From Corella eumyota (taxonomy: Eukaryota; Chordata; Ascidiacea; Phlebobranchia; Corellidae), in the NCBI GenBank assembly GCA_963082875.1, contig OY720099.1:5022001-5086000 (forward strand): a stretch of 64,000 bases of DNA. Direction: 5' to 3'. Both the position numbers and the translations under genes were made by a program. The notes beneath the pieces are model-generated. The model had not been told where the DNA came from. It made no database searches and was given only the letters and a program-made list of their open reading frames with translations. Below are positions 10,334 to 23,300 of the stretch, piece after piece; within the stretch, counting starts at the first letter, position 1, and every line of letters begins with the position of its first letter.

Positions 10334-13300
10334 ATGGCTGGTAAAAAAGGTGCAAATACAAATCAACCTTCTAAAAAGAAGACGGAGGCGAAAAATAATG
10401 AAAGCGAATCAAAAACTAATGAAATTGTTAAAGTTAATGGAAATCCTAGGGCAAATGTAAATATTAAACATTTTTTATTGATTTGTAAGCTGCGTTGATT
10501 GGTCTCGGGCTTGGCAGTCTTGGGTTTGAATCTCACTGATACCATCTGACTATTGACCATTTTTAAATACTCCTTAAACTGTAAAATAGGTGGCAAAAAT
10601 ATTTAAAATAATTTTGATGAAATTTTAAATTTTGAATAAATTAAATAAAATATTGTTGTGTAACTTTTTTGTATATTTTTTCGTTAGAGTGGAGGATCAC
10701 AATCCAATTCATTGATTTGGTTCTTTATATTTGTTATAACTATTGGAATTGGAGTGGGTGCTTTTTATATTTTAGAAGAGGTAAGCCGTTTTTAAATAAA
10801 ATATTGTTCAAAATAAAATAAAAAATTTAAATATTGAAATAAAAATTGAATATATGTATATAAAGAAAATTTAAATTACTTTTTTTAGGTGAAGCACACT
10901 AACAGTGGTCTGGCTAATCAAATTATCAGTCTTAAAGCTGAACTTGAAACCTTAAATAGCTTTAAAGATAAAGCTCAGGACCTTGAAACTCAATTAAATG
11001 CACTTAACTCATTTAAAGATGAATTTCAAGCTGTAAAAGATGAAGTAAGTGAAATAAAAAATACCTATTTTTATTTTTTAAATGTAATGTAAATATTTTG
11101 GTAGTAAATATTGGCTTTTTATAGATAAAATTGGGCATTTAACTACTAGAAGTTGTGAAGCAAATTTTTGGATAAAATTTGTTTTAATTAAATTACATTA
11201 TTCGCAGATTAAAATTTTTTATTTTAATTTCAACTTTTAGTATTTGTATATTTTTTTTATTAATTTTGCATTGGTTTTATTTGCTTGGTTTGCTATAAAA
11301 TTGCTTTTTTTCATTTACATTAATTGTCGTGATTTTTTTAAGCAATTATCTAATTTAAAATCTGCCGAACTTACATCAAATGAAAACAAATTAAATCTCG
11401 AAAAAATGTCTAAAATAATCTATGAATTAAAACAACAACTAAATAGCAATCAAGAGGAACTAAAATTGGCAGAAGCAAATGTAATTACTTTAATTGAAAT
11501 ATATAATTTAATTAATGGTCTCTTAAAATATATGTTTTAATTAAAAGGTTTTAAAATTAGGGTAATAAGGTAATGTGTTATTATTTGCTTGGTTAAAAAT
11601 TATTTTAAGTTGGTCTTATTAGTATATATTTATACAATTAATAAATTTTTTTATATTGAAACAAACTTTAAGACGAAAGCGTCGGTTGAAAAATTGGAAA
11701 ATTTTGTACGTGATTCATTAAAAGTTGTTGAAACTAATATTGAAGGTTTTTCGGGTGACATAAATCGTGTCAACTTGCAAACAAAATCGCAACAAACTGA
11801 GGTTTAAAATTTGTTTGTTTTTTACTTTTTGCTGTGACATTTAAAGTTCGCACTTTTTGTGTCATGTTGGCTTTACTACTTTTAGCTTTTTAATCTCTTT
11901 GTTGTTTGCTAGTTTTATTTTAATATTGCGATTTTTATTAATCTATATTGTATTATCAATATTCACTTTTTAAGTTAATATTTAGGGGTTATTTTGCTTC
12001 GGGGCCTATAGCTGTATTGGTAATTGATTTTAAAGATTTAATTAGGATAATTTTTTTTAAAGAAAATTACAAGAAAAAAAAATATTATTATTTTAATTTA
12101 AGGGCGAATTATGTGTTTTTTAAACCTTTTTTTTGCCAATATCAAGCAGCTTAATTTTTATTGGTATAACTAATAGTATGTTGTTTTCACACTGCTTTTA
12201 TTTAGCATGGCTTTAAATTTTTTAATTTGCACGTTCACTTTTATTTAAAAAAAACATTATTTTTGTTTTCCCAGTTTTGAGTTTCCAACTATAGTTTATT
12301 AAGCTTTAACTTTTTTACACATAAGCTTTCACAGTGCTTTATATTGCAAGTGATTAATATCCTTTATTTCCTCATCACATACTTTTAAATATTTGAACTT
12401 TGGCAGTGCTATAAATTGCATCATTTTGCTATGCATAGCATATTTAAATCTTTTGTGTTAATTTATCAGCACTGTGCATTTTAAGCATGTATTATCAGAT
12501 GTTTGCTGTATGTGTTAAAAAAACAACTACTTTTATGTTAAAATATATTTAATTGTGTTTGAAAATTTTTTTCAACATGTTTTTTTATATTTATTGATAA
12601 GGTTTCTAATCTAAAAGAAGAGTTAAAATCTGTTGCAAATTTAATTTCCAAAAATGAAGACAAGGTTGAACAAAATAAAAAAACAACTGATGACCAATAT
12701 ATTTTCTTGCAAGAAACTGTGATTGGTCAATTTCAAGAAAGCACAAATAATAAGGTAATACAAATGTAGTAAAATGCATTTTTTTTTAAATATTTTGTAA
12801 ATTTCAAATTTTAGTCAAAAATTTTTACTGTACTGTATAACAACGTTTTATAGTTTGGTAAATTGTATGCAATTGTTTTATTTCAGTTTTCTACCTTAGA
12901 AAAAACAACGGTTGATGCTGTCTCTGGATTATCTCAACAACTAGAGGTACGGTACATAAAATTTAACATATTTTGTTAAAAGTTTTTTTTTTATGACTAA
13001 GAACAATTTTTTTAGAGTGCAACTCTATCTTTGGACGCCTTTAGAAACAAACAAGAAGTTGATGCAGCATCTGTTAATGAAAAATTAGGTAGATGTGATA
13101 CTTTACGTGAGGTTGCAGTAACAGCTTTACATGTAGGTTTTAATTATTTTTTTAGATTTGCTTGTTAAAAATTCATCTGTTTTGTTAAATTGTCTAATTT
13201 ATTTAAACACTTATTTTTACTAGCAATATATATGTGTTAGCCTTGATGTGTTTGTTATATGGCTATGTATGTGCCAAGCCCTGTGGTTAAGTGGGGTGGT

Positions 13301-14081
13301 TAAAAAACCTGGTTTTACAACATGAAGTCATAGGAAGGTTCAATCCTTACTACTTACATGTTGTAATACACTTGAGTAGGATGTTAGAACTGGTACTTCG
13401 ATTTGGTAGATTATTTTTTGTTATGCTATATAAATATTATTTCAAAACTGGTTAAGGCAACTTAAGACTGGGTCAGAGTATCAAACATAACCTTGTTTTT
13501 TATTAGTGGTATTTTGTGGAATTTTGATTACTTTGCAGCTGTTAACATAAAATGTTTAATTTTAGAAAGAGAGTGATGCCCTACAGTCTAGACAAGCGAA
13601 GTTGGAAAATGATTTGGCAAAATTGGATGTTGGTAGTTTTGCGACAGAGGCTTATGTGCTAGATGCTGTTGAACAAAAAACAACAACAGTTAACAACAAT
13701 ATTAAACAAAATAGTGATGGAATTTTAAATTTGAAAGATGCAGTAGATAAGGTTTATATAAAAATAATTGACTTAAAAATAATTTGACTACTTAAGAGCA
13801 TTTCTTTTTAATTTTGAATGATTAATTTTTTTTTAGTCTTCAAGTAGAGTGGAAACACAAATTTCAACTTTGACGAGTCATGTTAAGTCAGCTAAAAAGG
13901 ATGTTGCCTCTGTTAAGGATGACATCATCGCTGCTATAGCTACAATCGAAGAAATTAAAACAACTGGTAATTTTTAAAATAGCTTATTTAAAACATATAT
14001 TAAATATCAATAACCATGTTTAACTATTTAGGTAAATCTAAAGAAAATGAATCTGATTTGAAAGCTAAAACCCCTGTGTAG
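10334..14081 (+). CDS. CKAP4 (p63)-like type II membrane coiled-coil protein
   Basis: Eleven exons (10334-10456, 10688-10780, 10889-11044, 11343-11480, 11673-11801, 12602-12754, 12887-12946, 13016-13132, 13566-13751, 13837-13966, 14032-14081) give 444 residues. A basic, Lys-rich cytoplasmic head starts MAGKKGANTNQPSKKK. One membrane helix follows (SLIWFFIFVITIGIGVGAFY), then LEEVKHTNSG and about 370 residues of heptad-like coiled coil. There is no signal peptide. The layout and the residues around the membrane helix resemble CKAP4, the ER-sheet and microtubule-anchoring protein. Coiled-coil similarity is weak evidence, so the name is tentative. The first nine exon junctions are all phase 0. 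The donors at 11802 and 13752 (GTTTAA, GTTTAT) are weak, so those two exon ends are less certain. Ancient SINE pieces lie in introns 1 and 8. Confidence 0.6.
10488..10562 (+). repeat. tRNA-like SINE fragment
   Basis: This intronic stretch contains GCGTTGATTGGTCTCGGGCT and then GGGTTTGAATCTC, which resembles a B box. It is too short and diverged to place in either SINE family seen here. Confidence 0.3.
13277..13490 (+). mobile_element. Degraded family A SINE
   Basis: The sequence resembles the family A head (CCTGTGGTTAAGTGGGGTGG, then ACATGAAGTCATAGGAAGGT and TTCAATCC) and the tail (GGCAACTTAAGACTGGGTCA). The middle is strongly diverged. It lies in intron 8 of the CKAP4-like gene. Confidence 0.55.
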
Positions 14082-14970
14082 TAAATTCACACTTAATTTA
14101 AATATTATTGAGGTTTGGTGTTTACACAATGCATTTACTATAGTAGTCTAAGCAGTAGAAATCTTTAATTTGAACTAAAAATTTTTTTTTCCTTTTTTTT
14201 TATTAATAATTGTAGCCATAATTATGTTTTAAAATATAATTTTTTTTTTGCTTCTTGGTTGTCCGAAAACCAAAAAGTATACGGTATGTATCTTGAACTA
14301 TTTTAAATAGCAGTTTTTTAATGTTGCTAATGAAATTATTATTTTTTTATAACACAAAAATTTTTTTGTTTTCGAATAGTACATTTATGAAATTATGTTG
14401 CAAATTTTCAATCGCTAAATTAATTTTAAACTGCGGATGCAAATAAACAATTTATTCCAAGTTTGGGCTTATATTTTAGAGAAGGAGGAGGGTTGTAAAT
14501 TTTGTTTTAAGTTGGTATTGTGGAAAAGTTAAAAATAGTTATTGTGTAATTTAAGTGACAGTTCAAAACTTTTTATAGATAACGTTTAATAAAATAACTT
14601 TTTTTATTTTATAAGATACCATCAAAGCTCAATTGTTCTCATATATTGTGACGTTGTATTTTAAATCTAAAATCAAGTTTTTTTGAATTGATCTGTTACG
14701 TCATACCTCACGTGTTCTACAGCTAGTCTACACTGCAATTAGATTTAAAATCATCAATATTACAAAATATACCTGCTTAACTTTATATTTTTCTTAAAAA
14801 ACATAAATCAGTTGTAACTTGGAAATATTTTAAACGATACTCCAGCAAATTAAATACCCATTTCTTTCTAACTACAGTTGAAGAAATGGCACAGGACATG
14901 GTTATCAAAGATTTATTTTATAAATATAGGAAACGAAAAAAAACAACAGTGTGCACAAAAAAGGTAAAAA
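14082..14970. other. Tail-to-tail spacer between the CKAP4-like and TSR genes
   Basis: It holds two 3' UTRs. Forward AATAAA hexamers occur at 14442-14447 and 14588-14593. A reverse one lies at 14912-14917, 54 bases beyond the TSR stop. No exon was seen. Confidence 0.55.
14912..14917 (-). terminator. Candidate poly(A) signal of the TSR gene
   Basis: AATAAA on the minus strand, 54 bases downstream of the stop codon at 14971-14973. It is well placed for a short 3' UTR. Confidence 0.45.
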
Positions 14971-17888
14971 CTATGCGAAAGGTCTGTTTACACTTTCAAA
15001 AGATTCAGTCAAAACTTCGTCAATATCAGGGATTCTTTTTTTAGCAACTCGACTTACATCGGGCATTGAGTCACATTTTTGAGTTGCAAACTTAGGCACT
15101 CGACTTAAGTCTTTCATCGATGTTGACCTTTGTACATCTGACGTCATTGAGGTTGGCTGTAGCCCATTGGCTAGTAAGTTGGCTGAAATTAAACTCAAGG
15201 CTGAAACCGATAAGAAACCCTTACCGGTTTCGTCACTGCCATCCTTGAGCTTTTCAGTCGTATTTTTTAGCCTGGTATTAACCGGGTCCCACCCAAATTC
15301 TTCAGCTAACTTTGCTGATTCGGTCACCGAGCTTCGAAACGAGTCCCGATACCCGGGCGTGACCGATTCAAAAACGTCGTCTGCGTCCTCGTCTTCGATT
15401 TGCGTAATGACGTCATCCATGTAGTCTATAGCGGCGTATCCGCAGCCCTTTTTCTTTGGTACTGGCGAAGGCTCTGAATTGAACGCACTGTTATCGTTTG
15501 ATTCGGAATCGATTTGACTTGAATTTATCCTGGATGTATTTTCCTCCGGTATGATTGTTGTTAAAACTAAAAGAAGAAACAATATTATAACTTAAACTTT
15601 TTTTTAATTAACTACAACATTTATAAACCAGAAAACAATTAAGAAACATCAACTATAGTAAATAAACATTTCTGAAAGGAATAAAATGTTTTCTTACTTT
15701 CGTAGTCGTCTTCTTCTCTGATAACGCTAAGATGAGAGCCCGGAGCTTGATTGGATCGCCCCCATTGTTTACCAGATGGTATTCTTCTGATGACAACAGG
15801 CCTACCACCCATACTTTGTAACACGTCATACGAGTCTTCGTTCCGGCGGACTATGTGTGGGTGCTGGCTGTCAGAGTCTTCGTTCATAGGCTGTAATAAA
15901 AGGTACATATCTTAGTATCAAAATTACTATATCTTTATTTCCTGTGATTGCTATACCTTAATTAATGCCGCGTTAAATATAGAAAACTGCGGTTTTTAGC
16001 TAATTGTTTTATTATTAAACGTAACAGAGTGTTTACCACATCTGTTTTAGGTAAAATTAAATTAAAGGCTCATACACAATGATGTTAATTATATTTTAAG
16101 TTAACAATGTACTCACCTCGTTTGAGTTCTGGTTTTGTCGTTTGGGCCGCGGTTTTTGTTTCATTGTTTTTACCAATCTATGCAAAAAACAATACTATTT
16201 GGTATATACTAAATAAAGCAAATAAACATACATGCCAAATTTAAAAATTAAGTCATACAATTATATAGCAGATCTTGTAACAAGGCCAATACCTAACCTT
16301 AAATTTAACTTAATCACCATTTCACAACCAAATATAAATACCTAGTGCCAGCAAATCCGAATAGACCAACCATCACCACACCAGCCACTGTAAATACAAC
16401 CACCTTGGTCGACGAAGTGAAAGCATTGTTTCCAAGTGTTTCGGTGTTTTCGTCGCCATCGCCTCCAATAGGACCTAATGCTGATCGACCGCTGATATTC
16501 TTGTGAACATAACAACTCGCGGGCAGATCCAACTATTTATAAATAATTTATTGAAATCATGAAACAAAAAGGTGACCAACTAGAAGAATTTGTTTTTTTA
16601 TATTTAAGCAGTTTATTTTTTTACTTAGCAATCCAACTGTCATTTATTTATTGAATGTTAAATGATGACTAAGAAAAAAAAACATTTTAAAGAGCTACTT
16701 ACCCTTTTTACATATAAATTAATATTTTGTTTTTTTTTAAAAATAGTAAATTAAATTAAACACAATAAGGTTTTACATACCTCGGTACTGCAATTTCTTG
16801 TTCTTCTTCTAAAACTCGAAATTCTTGACGTACTTGTCCAGGAACCCCAATCTCCACATATCTGTTCAATAAAATAGATTTGTTAACATTTATCTTGAAT
16901 TTATAATAATTAGGGCGGTTTATTTAGACGTAGCTTAAAGAGTATTGTTAATCTACAATGTATCGCTTGCAAAAAAAAACACAAAACAAAACAAGTACTA
17001 TCTTTAGAACTTAAGAAATATAAAATGTACAGTATAAAGTTGTTTATACAACAGGCTTTAAATACTAACGAGGATCTCAAATGAAGGATACCACTCAAAA
17101 TGACTATTAATATTACTAATTATACAATTCTTATCTTCCTTGTCTTATAAATATTTTTAAAATTTAATAAATAACTTGATAATTTATCGTATTTTAAAGG
17201 TGTTATTACCTTGCATACCTCTTTAAAGTTTTTTATGTGTATTTATTTTACATACACTTTACTTACATTTTTTATAATAATTTTTAAGTAATCGTGCTTT
17301 GAAAATAAAACGTGATAGCTTGTTATGAAAGATCTTACAAAGTCTCGAATTTTAATTTATGTAGTCTATATTGGCTCAAGAGTCAAAACACTTATAAAAT
17401 GCTAAAAATTTGCCTCGTTTATGTTGCATGGTACAGATCTAGTCGAACTTTCATCAGAGCAGTAAGAATTGGGTACGATCTCATTTTTCTTGTTCTTTTT
17501 GCAGCATCTTCGCGTTTGTTCTAACAAACCGTTTGTGGGGCATGACGTATATCTGACGTCACCCCCATTTGCGCAACTAATGTTTAAAATAGGCGACCAT
17601 TGTGTCCAAACAAAAAGTGCGTCATCAGTTGATGTTGCATTGCTTGATGTCGCGGTTCCATTGTTCTGTCGTTTTATACGTAATAATAATGCTACGCGAC
17701 TATAGGCACGTTGTCCACTAAAAATATTATAAAAAATTTAAAAAAATTAGTAAATGTTTTCTTTAATTGTGTTTAATAGAAGGAGGGTAAAAAAAGATGG
17801 TAGCTTACCTTAAATTAATATTTTCGTTTTCAAACGTAGGACTCACGTTGTAAAATATTAATAAAGTTAATAAAGTTGTTATTTTCAT
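14971..17888 (-). CDS. Type I membrane protein with thrombospondin type 1 repeats
   Basis: Seven minus-strand exons fit in phase: 17888-17809, 17717-17414, 16861-16781, 16532-16342, 16177-16117, 15890-15698 and 15566-14971, about 501 residues. MKITTLLTLLIFYNVSP is a signal peptide. The ectodomain has one TSR-like unit starting WTQWSP with several Cys, and a second with CGDWGSWTSTS followed by RRRTRNC. Next come an acidic linker and a membrane helix (VVVFTVAGVVMVGLFGFAG) that stops at RLVKTMKQKPRPKR. The tail is about 285 residues, hydrophilic and rich in Ser and Asp, with no domain I recognise. The exon 2 end is the weakest point: the frame fits a GC donor at 17413, but a GT donor at 17434 also exists. 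The protein family is not identified. A surface receptor or adhesion role is inferred only from the TSRs. Confidence 0.7.
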
Positions 17889-20382
17889 TTTTTATACTTA
17901 TGCAATCTTTCGAAAATAAGAAAAAGGGAAAAATTAAAAACAAAAAACTTTACGCAAATTAATTACTTAATAACTTAAACAGGAAATACACAAACTTTTT
18001 GTTTTGATATTAGCTCATTTTTAATGAGTAAAACTGTTTTTCCGGAAATCAAATTTTCTACCGGAAATAGAAAGGTGACGTTTGGACTTTCGGACTTCTT
18101 GCTTGTTATAAAACGTGCGATTAATATTTTTTTTTATAATGCCAAAGGTAATCGACGTTGTTAAGTTAATATATAGGTAAATTAAGGCCATAAAAATTAA
18201 ATTATTGTTGGTAAGAATAAAGTAAGGCTTAAAAAAGTATAAATTAATCCTAACCTCTTATACTTTTATAAAATTTATAATATGCATTTTTTTTATAAAT
18301 TTTGCTTACACTCGCCCTTATATCTTTCAATTTTGTTTTGGTCGTTTAATAGGTCGATCTATTATAAAATTGCTAACGTTGTACAATATTAAACTTTGTA
18401 TCTGCTTAAGCGTTAATTTTTATATGTTTCTAATAAATGTTGCTAAGTGCATGCTGTCAAAAAACAAGACATTTTATTTTATTTTTTTATTACTATGAAT
18501 GAAAGCCGACTTTGCTAATCACCTATAGTCTATCTTTATCTATTTTTTTTCGCAGCTTAACAGTAATTCTATGCAATAATAAATAACTCTACATATATGT
18601 AAAATAGCAACTCGACTGAAGATTAGGCTTCTGTTTTAGGTTTACTCGTTACTTTATAGTAGTAACAACAACATTAGGCACAGAGCTCGAGAACTGACAA
18701 TATTACCATCTATTACGTATTTTCCTGCCTAATATCCGCTTGTGCAGCGCATACCAGCACACCCATGTGTAATAAAAACAATCAGAGCTGTGATGTTCTG
18801 AATAAGAACTCTTTTTTTTGTCATTAGGTAATCATACGACCTTACGCCATGGCGGTGAGTAACAAAATGTCGTAATGTTAAAAAATGGGGCCGCGTGCTT
18901 TTAGGCATATTTAAATCATATGACCTAATAACACAACATTTTACTTAGCTCACTAAATTTTTAATAAATGTTGTAAAAATATTTATAAAGTCTTGTGTAT
19001 GAAAACAATTTGGAAAATGTTGGGGGAACTTATAAAACACACCGATTCTAAACACTTACAACATAACCTTGTAATATGATATCTGATTTGCAATTTCCTG
19101 AGTTCTAAACTTAACACATGTTGCCTAAAAACTACAATTGTTAGTAGTTCTTAAAAATTGATTTGTAAAAATAAGTAACAAAATTTTATTTTATATTAAT
19201 TTTCAAAACAATTTTCCTGTTAAAAAAAATTTTACATTTTTTTATGACCAGCATAAATATTTTTTCGACAATAAAAAATAGTTCGACAACAAAATACTTT
19301 TTAGTTTTTAAAAATAATTAATTAAATTAATTAAAATTTGATTAAAAAGGTTACACATTTCATAGATAATAAACGTAGTAAGAGTTAAATACAAAAAAGG
19401 AACATTAGCCTACATATTTTTATATTTTTTAGTATGTAGTAACTTCCGTTGCTATTGTTTAGTCTTTACAAGTTGGATTAATTTAAAAATTAGTTTTTAA
19501 ACATTAAATTTAACACTTTACATAATAACGCTACGAAATGCTGCCAATGCGTCGCGTCACTGTTTGTTTAAAACATAGCAATAAAGGTTTATTATAAACT
19601 AAAAATAAATTATTTATTGCAATAAAAAATAATAAAATAATGCTAATGGTTACTTTAAAACCATTTTTTATTTGGTAATAATTTATTTTTTAAATTATTT
19701 ATTTATTTCTATGTTATTGATTCCACGAGTTGCAACCCAAACGAGTCATAACCTCTATTCAATTGTCATAAGTTAATTTTTCTGCATTCGTAGAAAGTTG
19801 TTTTAGTTAATTAAAACTCATTTTTTAATATATCAACTAACAAAGCAGCTAAAAAGTTGTCAAAATTTACTACTTGCATATCTTCTACAGGTTTATGTAT
19901 TAAGTTATAGAATACCGCAGTAAATTTCGTTTAATCTTAAACTTAAAAATTTAAACGTTATTAAAAAGTCGATGACGTCACATTAATTTTAGTTTTTGTA
20001 AGCAGTTTTTCTCGTATGGGGTAATGTATTTGGTAATAACTGACTAAAAACTAACTGTTAAACTGCTCGTTTATGATAAGTACAATTCTTGGTTTCAATA
20101 TAATTAATTGTCTAAGCTAACTTTTTGGTTTTGCTTGATAATGTAAACTACTTAAAATTGGTGTAAAATAATCTTTTTAATAAATATTTGAAATTTATAA
20201 CCAATTAAGATGTTAAATTTGGCATAATTACTGCAGAAATTTTTTTTATATAAAAGGCTAAGTTTTGTCAGCCGATAGTAACTTTGTTTATGAACTCTGT
20301 TAATTATTTTTAATTTATTTTTTAGAAATTAGTTTGGGTTTTGACTATAATTTAGGTCATTTTTGGTTTTGAAAACTCGAAA
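17889..20382. other. Head-to-head spacer between the TSR and AP-3 delta genes
   Basis: About 2.5 kb with no exon recognised. It must contain the promoters of two divergent genes. A TGACGTCA palindrome lies at 19973-19980 and a TATA-like box at 20249-20256. The rest is AT-rich and unremarkable. Confidence 0.5.
20249..20256 (+). promoter_or_regulatory. TATA-like box upstream of AP-3 delta
   Basis: TATAAAAG followed by GC, about 127 bases before the ATG. A 3'-splice-like TTTAG ending at 20354 lies between it and the start codon, leaving room for a short outron or leader. Confidence 0.35.
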
Positions 20383-23300
20383 ATGGCTCTCAAGAAAGTG
20401 AAAGGAAGTATAGATAGAATATTTGACAAAAATTTACAAGATTTGGTTCGTGGAATAAGAAATCATAAAGAAAACGAAGTAAGACAATAAAAAATAAAAC
20501 AACATTTTTAAAAAAATTTAAACTCTTATTTGTAATATAAATATATATAATACTATTAATTAAATTGTATTGAATGTTATTGGTAATATGTTTTTTTTTG
20601 TTTTTTACAGATTTCTAAATACATTTTTTTTAATAACAAAATTGTTTTTTTGTAAAAAATTGCTTCTTAATTTATTATCAATTCTTTTTTGTATTTAAAT
20701 TGTATATAAATTATATTTACAATTTTTTACTTCTTTTTTTTCTTTTTTTAATCAAATTTTTTTATTTTAGGGTCAATTTGTGTCTCAGTGTATTGATGAG
20801 ATAAAAGTTGAACTAAAACAGGAAAATGTTGCAGCTAAAGCTAATGCCGTCAACAAATTAATTTATGTAAGATTTTACTTGATTCTGTTGTTTTAATATT
20901 TATAGTTTATATATAATTTTTTAAGTTTTAAGATTTTTTCATATGGTATACATATTAAACCGGCAGCGTGGTGTAGTGGTAAGAACACTTGCTACACTAC
21001 ACATGAGGTTGTAAGTTCAATCCTCAGTGGTCTCATGCTGTAGCGCCTTTGAGTAAGGTGCTATAGACGGTATGAACTTCTGCTGAGTCAGTACGTAATC
21101 AGCAGCATACTTACCGGGCAATTCTGACTCAGTACGTAATCAGCAGCATACTTACCGGGCAAATCATATCCCAAACTGCCACAAGCAACTCGAGACTGGG
21201 TTAAAGTAACTGATGTTACTCTATGTTTAATTGATGTTACAATATGTTTTGGTTTTATAATGTTCGATCAGTAATAGACTAATGGCGTTAAATTTTAAAT
21301 TTTTCGGTATTAAATTAAATTTCATATTTTTTTAATTTTAGCTTCAAATGCTTGGATATGATATAAGCTGGGCAGCTTTCAATATTATTGAGGTCATGAG
21401 TTCTCCTAAATTTACATTTAAGGTAAGTATTTTTGTGCGTAAAAAATGGGTAAAAAGTTTTAAAGGATTAAAATTAAACTTAATTTTTAATTTCCTTTTC
21501 ATTGTTTTAGCTTGCTGTATAATCTGATTATCTCTGTAAAATCAAGTTTTTGTCTTTTTGTATTTTAAAGTATATATACTTGTTCAAAAAAATCAAATTA
21601 ATTTTAATGTTTTAGAATTTAATTTATTAGTTTATCCTATTTGTTTTATACATATTAACTTAATACTGAGCTGAAAAAAAATATACACTGTGACCCGGAA
21701 TATTTATAATAGTTATCTTTCATTAAGGTTAAACATTTAATTTTTATTGTTTTTTACAGAGGATTGGATACTTAGCAGCATCACAATGTTTTCACTCAGA
21801 GACTGATGTGCTTATGCTAACGACTAACATGATAAGAAAAGATTTGACTTCACAGAATGGTTATGATGCAGGAATTGCCTTAAACGGGTTGTCTTGTTTT
21901 ATAACTCCTGATTTGGCGAGAGATCTGGCTAATGATATTCTAGCATTGGTACATTGTATTACTTTTATTTGATTAGATAAAGTCAAGGTTTTGTCATAAG
22001 AGTTAAAAAAATAAAATTAACGTTTATATTTTTCAAAAATTTAAAATTTATAATTTTCTTTTTTTAGATGTCTTCAATAAGGCCTTATACACGCAAGCGA
22101 GCTGTTTTAATTTCATACAAAATATTTCTTTGTTATCCGGAAGCCCTGAGGCCAGCGTTTCCGAGATTGAAAGAGAAGTTGGAAGATCCAGATTCAGGTT
22201 TAAATATTTTTATTAAAATATAATATTTTTATTAAAATATTTAAAAATTTTGTAAAATAAAATCGTTTAAAAAGAGTTAAATTTTTTTTTAAGTATTTAA
22301 AATCCAAATTTGTTTTTTATATTAAAAAATTTACATTTTTTGTTTATCAAAAAAAAAAAAAAATTAAAAACAAAAATTAAACTTGCATTTTTGGATGTAA
22401 ATAAAGGCTAAAATCTGTAAACTAGCTTGTAGCTTTTCTTTAAATATTGCTAAATGATAAAAATTGATTTATTGATTTTTTTCTTTTAATCTTTTTAGTT
22501 CAAACCAATAAAATTCTTTAAGTCTGTTTTTATTAGCTAAATACTTTCACACAATTAAGAGTTAACTTCTTAACTGTATATATATGTACAAAAAAATATA
22601 TATATATATATTACATTTTTATCAAAATCCTTATTTTTTTACATTTCCAATGGTTAAAATATTGCAAAACTTTGTTAAGTGAGCTATGTTGAAATTTTTT
22701 ATGGATAAATTGTTTGAAAAACTTCAACTCAGGATTGCAAAATGTTACTTAATGTTGTTTTTTCGGATTTTATTGCTATTGCTTTAAAAGATTTATAAAT
22801 TATTCATTTTAACACAAAATAGGGGAATTTAGCTTATGTAAAACTTGAATACAAAAAACAAGCATTTAAAAATGTGGTACATTAAAAAAAAAACGATCTT
22901 TAATTTAAAAAATGTTAAATAACTTGCTAAAAAAAAACTTTAAAAAAAATCTAAAGCTTGATATTTTTCGATTTTTTGAAAGAAACGTTAAAATTATTTT
23001 TTAGGTGTTCAGTCAGCAGCAGTAAACGTGATCTGCGAACTTGCGAGAAAAAATCCAAAAAATTATTTGTCACTCGCGCCAGTGTTTTTTAAACTCATGA
23101 CAACTTCAACAAATAACTGGGTCCTCATTAAAATTATTAAACTGGTGAGTTTATGCTTTTTTTAAACAACTAAAACATTTTCTATTATGCCTTTTTACCC
23201 TAACTCTCTTTTAAAAAATACCTTTAAATTTCCACCAAAAAAAATTTTAAATTTTAAATGGGAAAAAATAATTTTAAGTTATTGCTTGGTTATATATTGT

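Noticed and set aside
11948-12154. Open frame in a CKAP4-like intron
   Set aside because: AT-driven hydrophobic sequence between two in-phase exons.
15167-15424. Plus-strand open frame
   Set aside because: It is the antisense of the last TSR-gene exon, which has a consistent phase, a stop and a poly(A) signal.
20961-21035. Possible tRNA gene at the head of a family A element
   Set aside because: It has A- and B-box-like words but recurs in many copies with the same non-tRNA body, so it is a SINE promoter.
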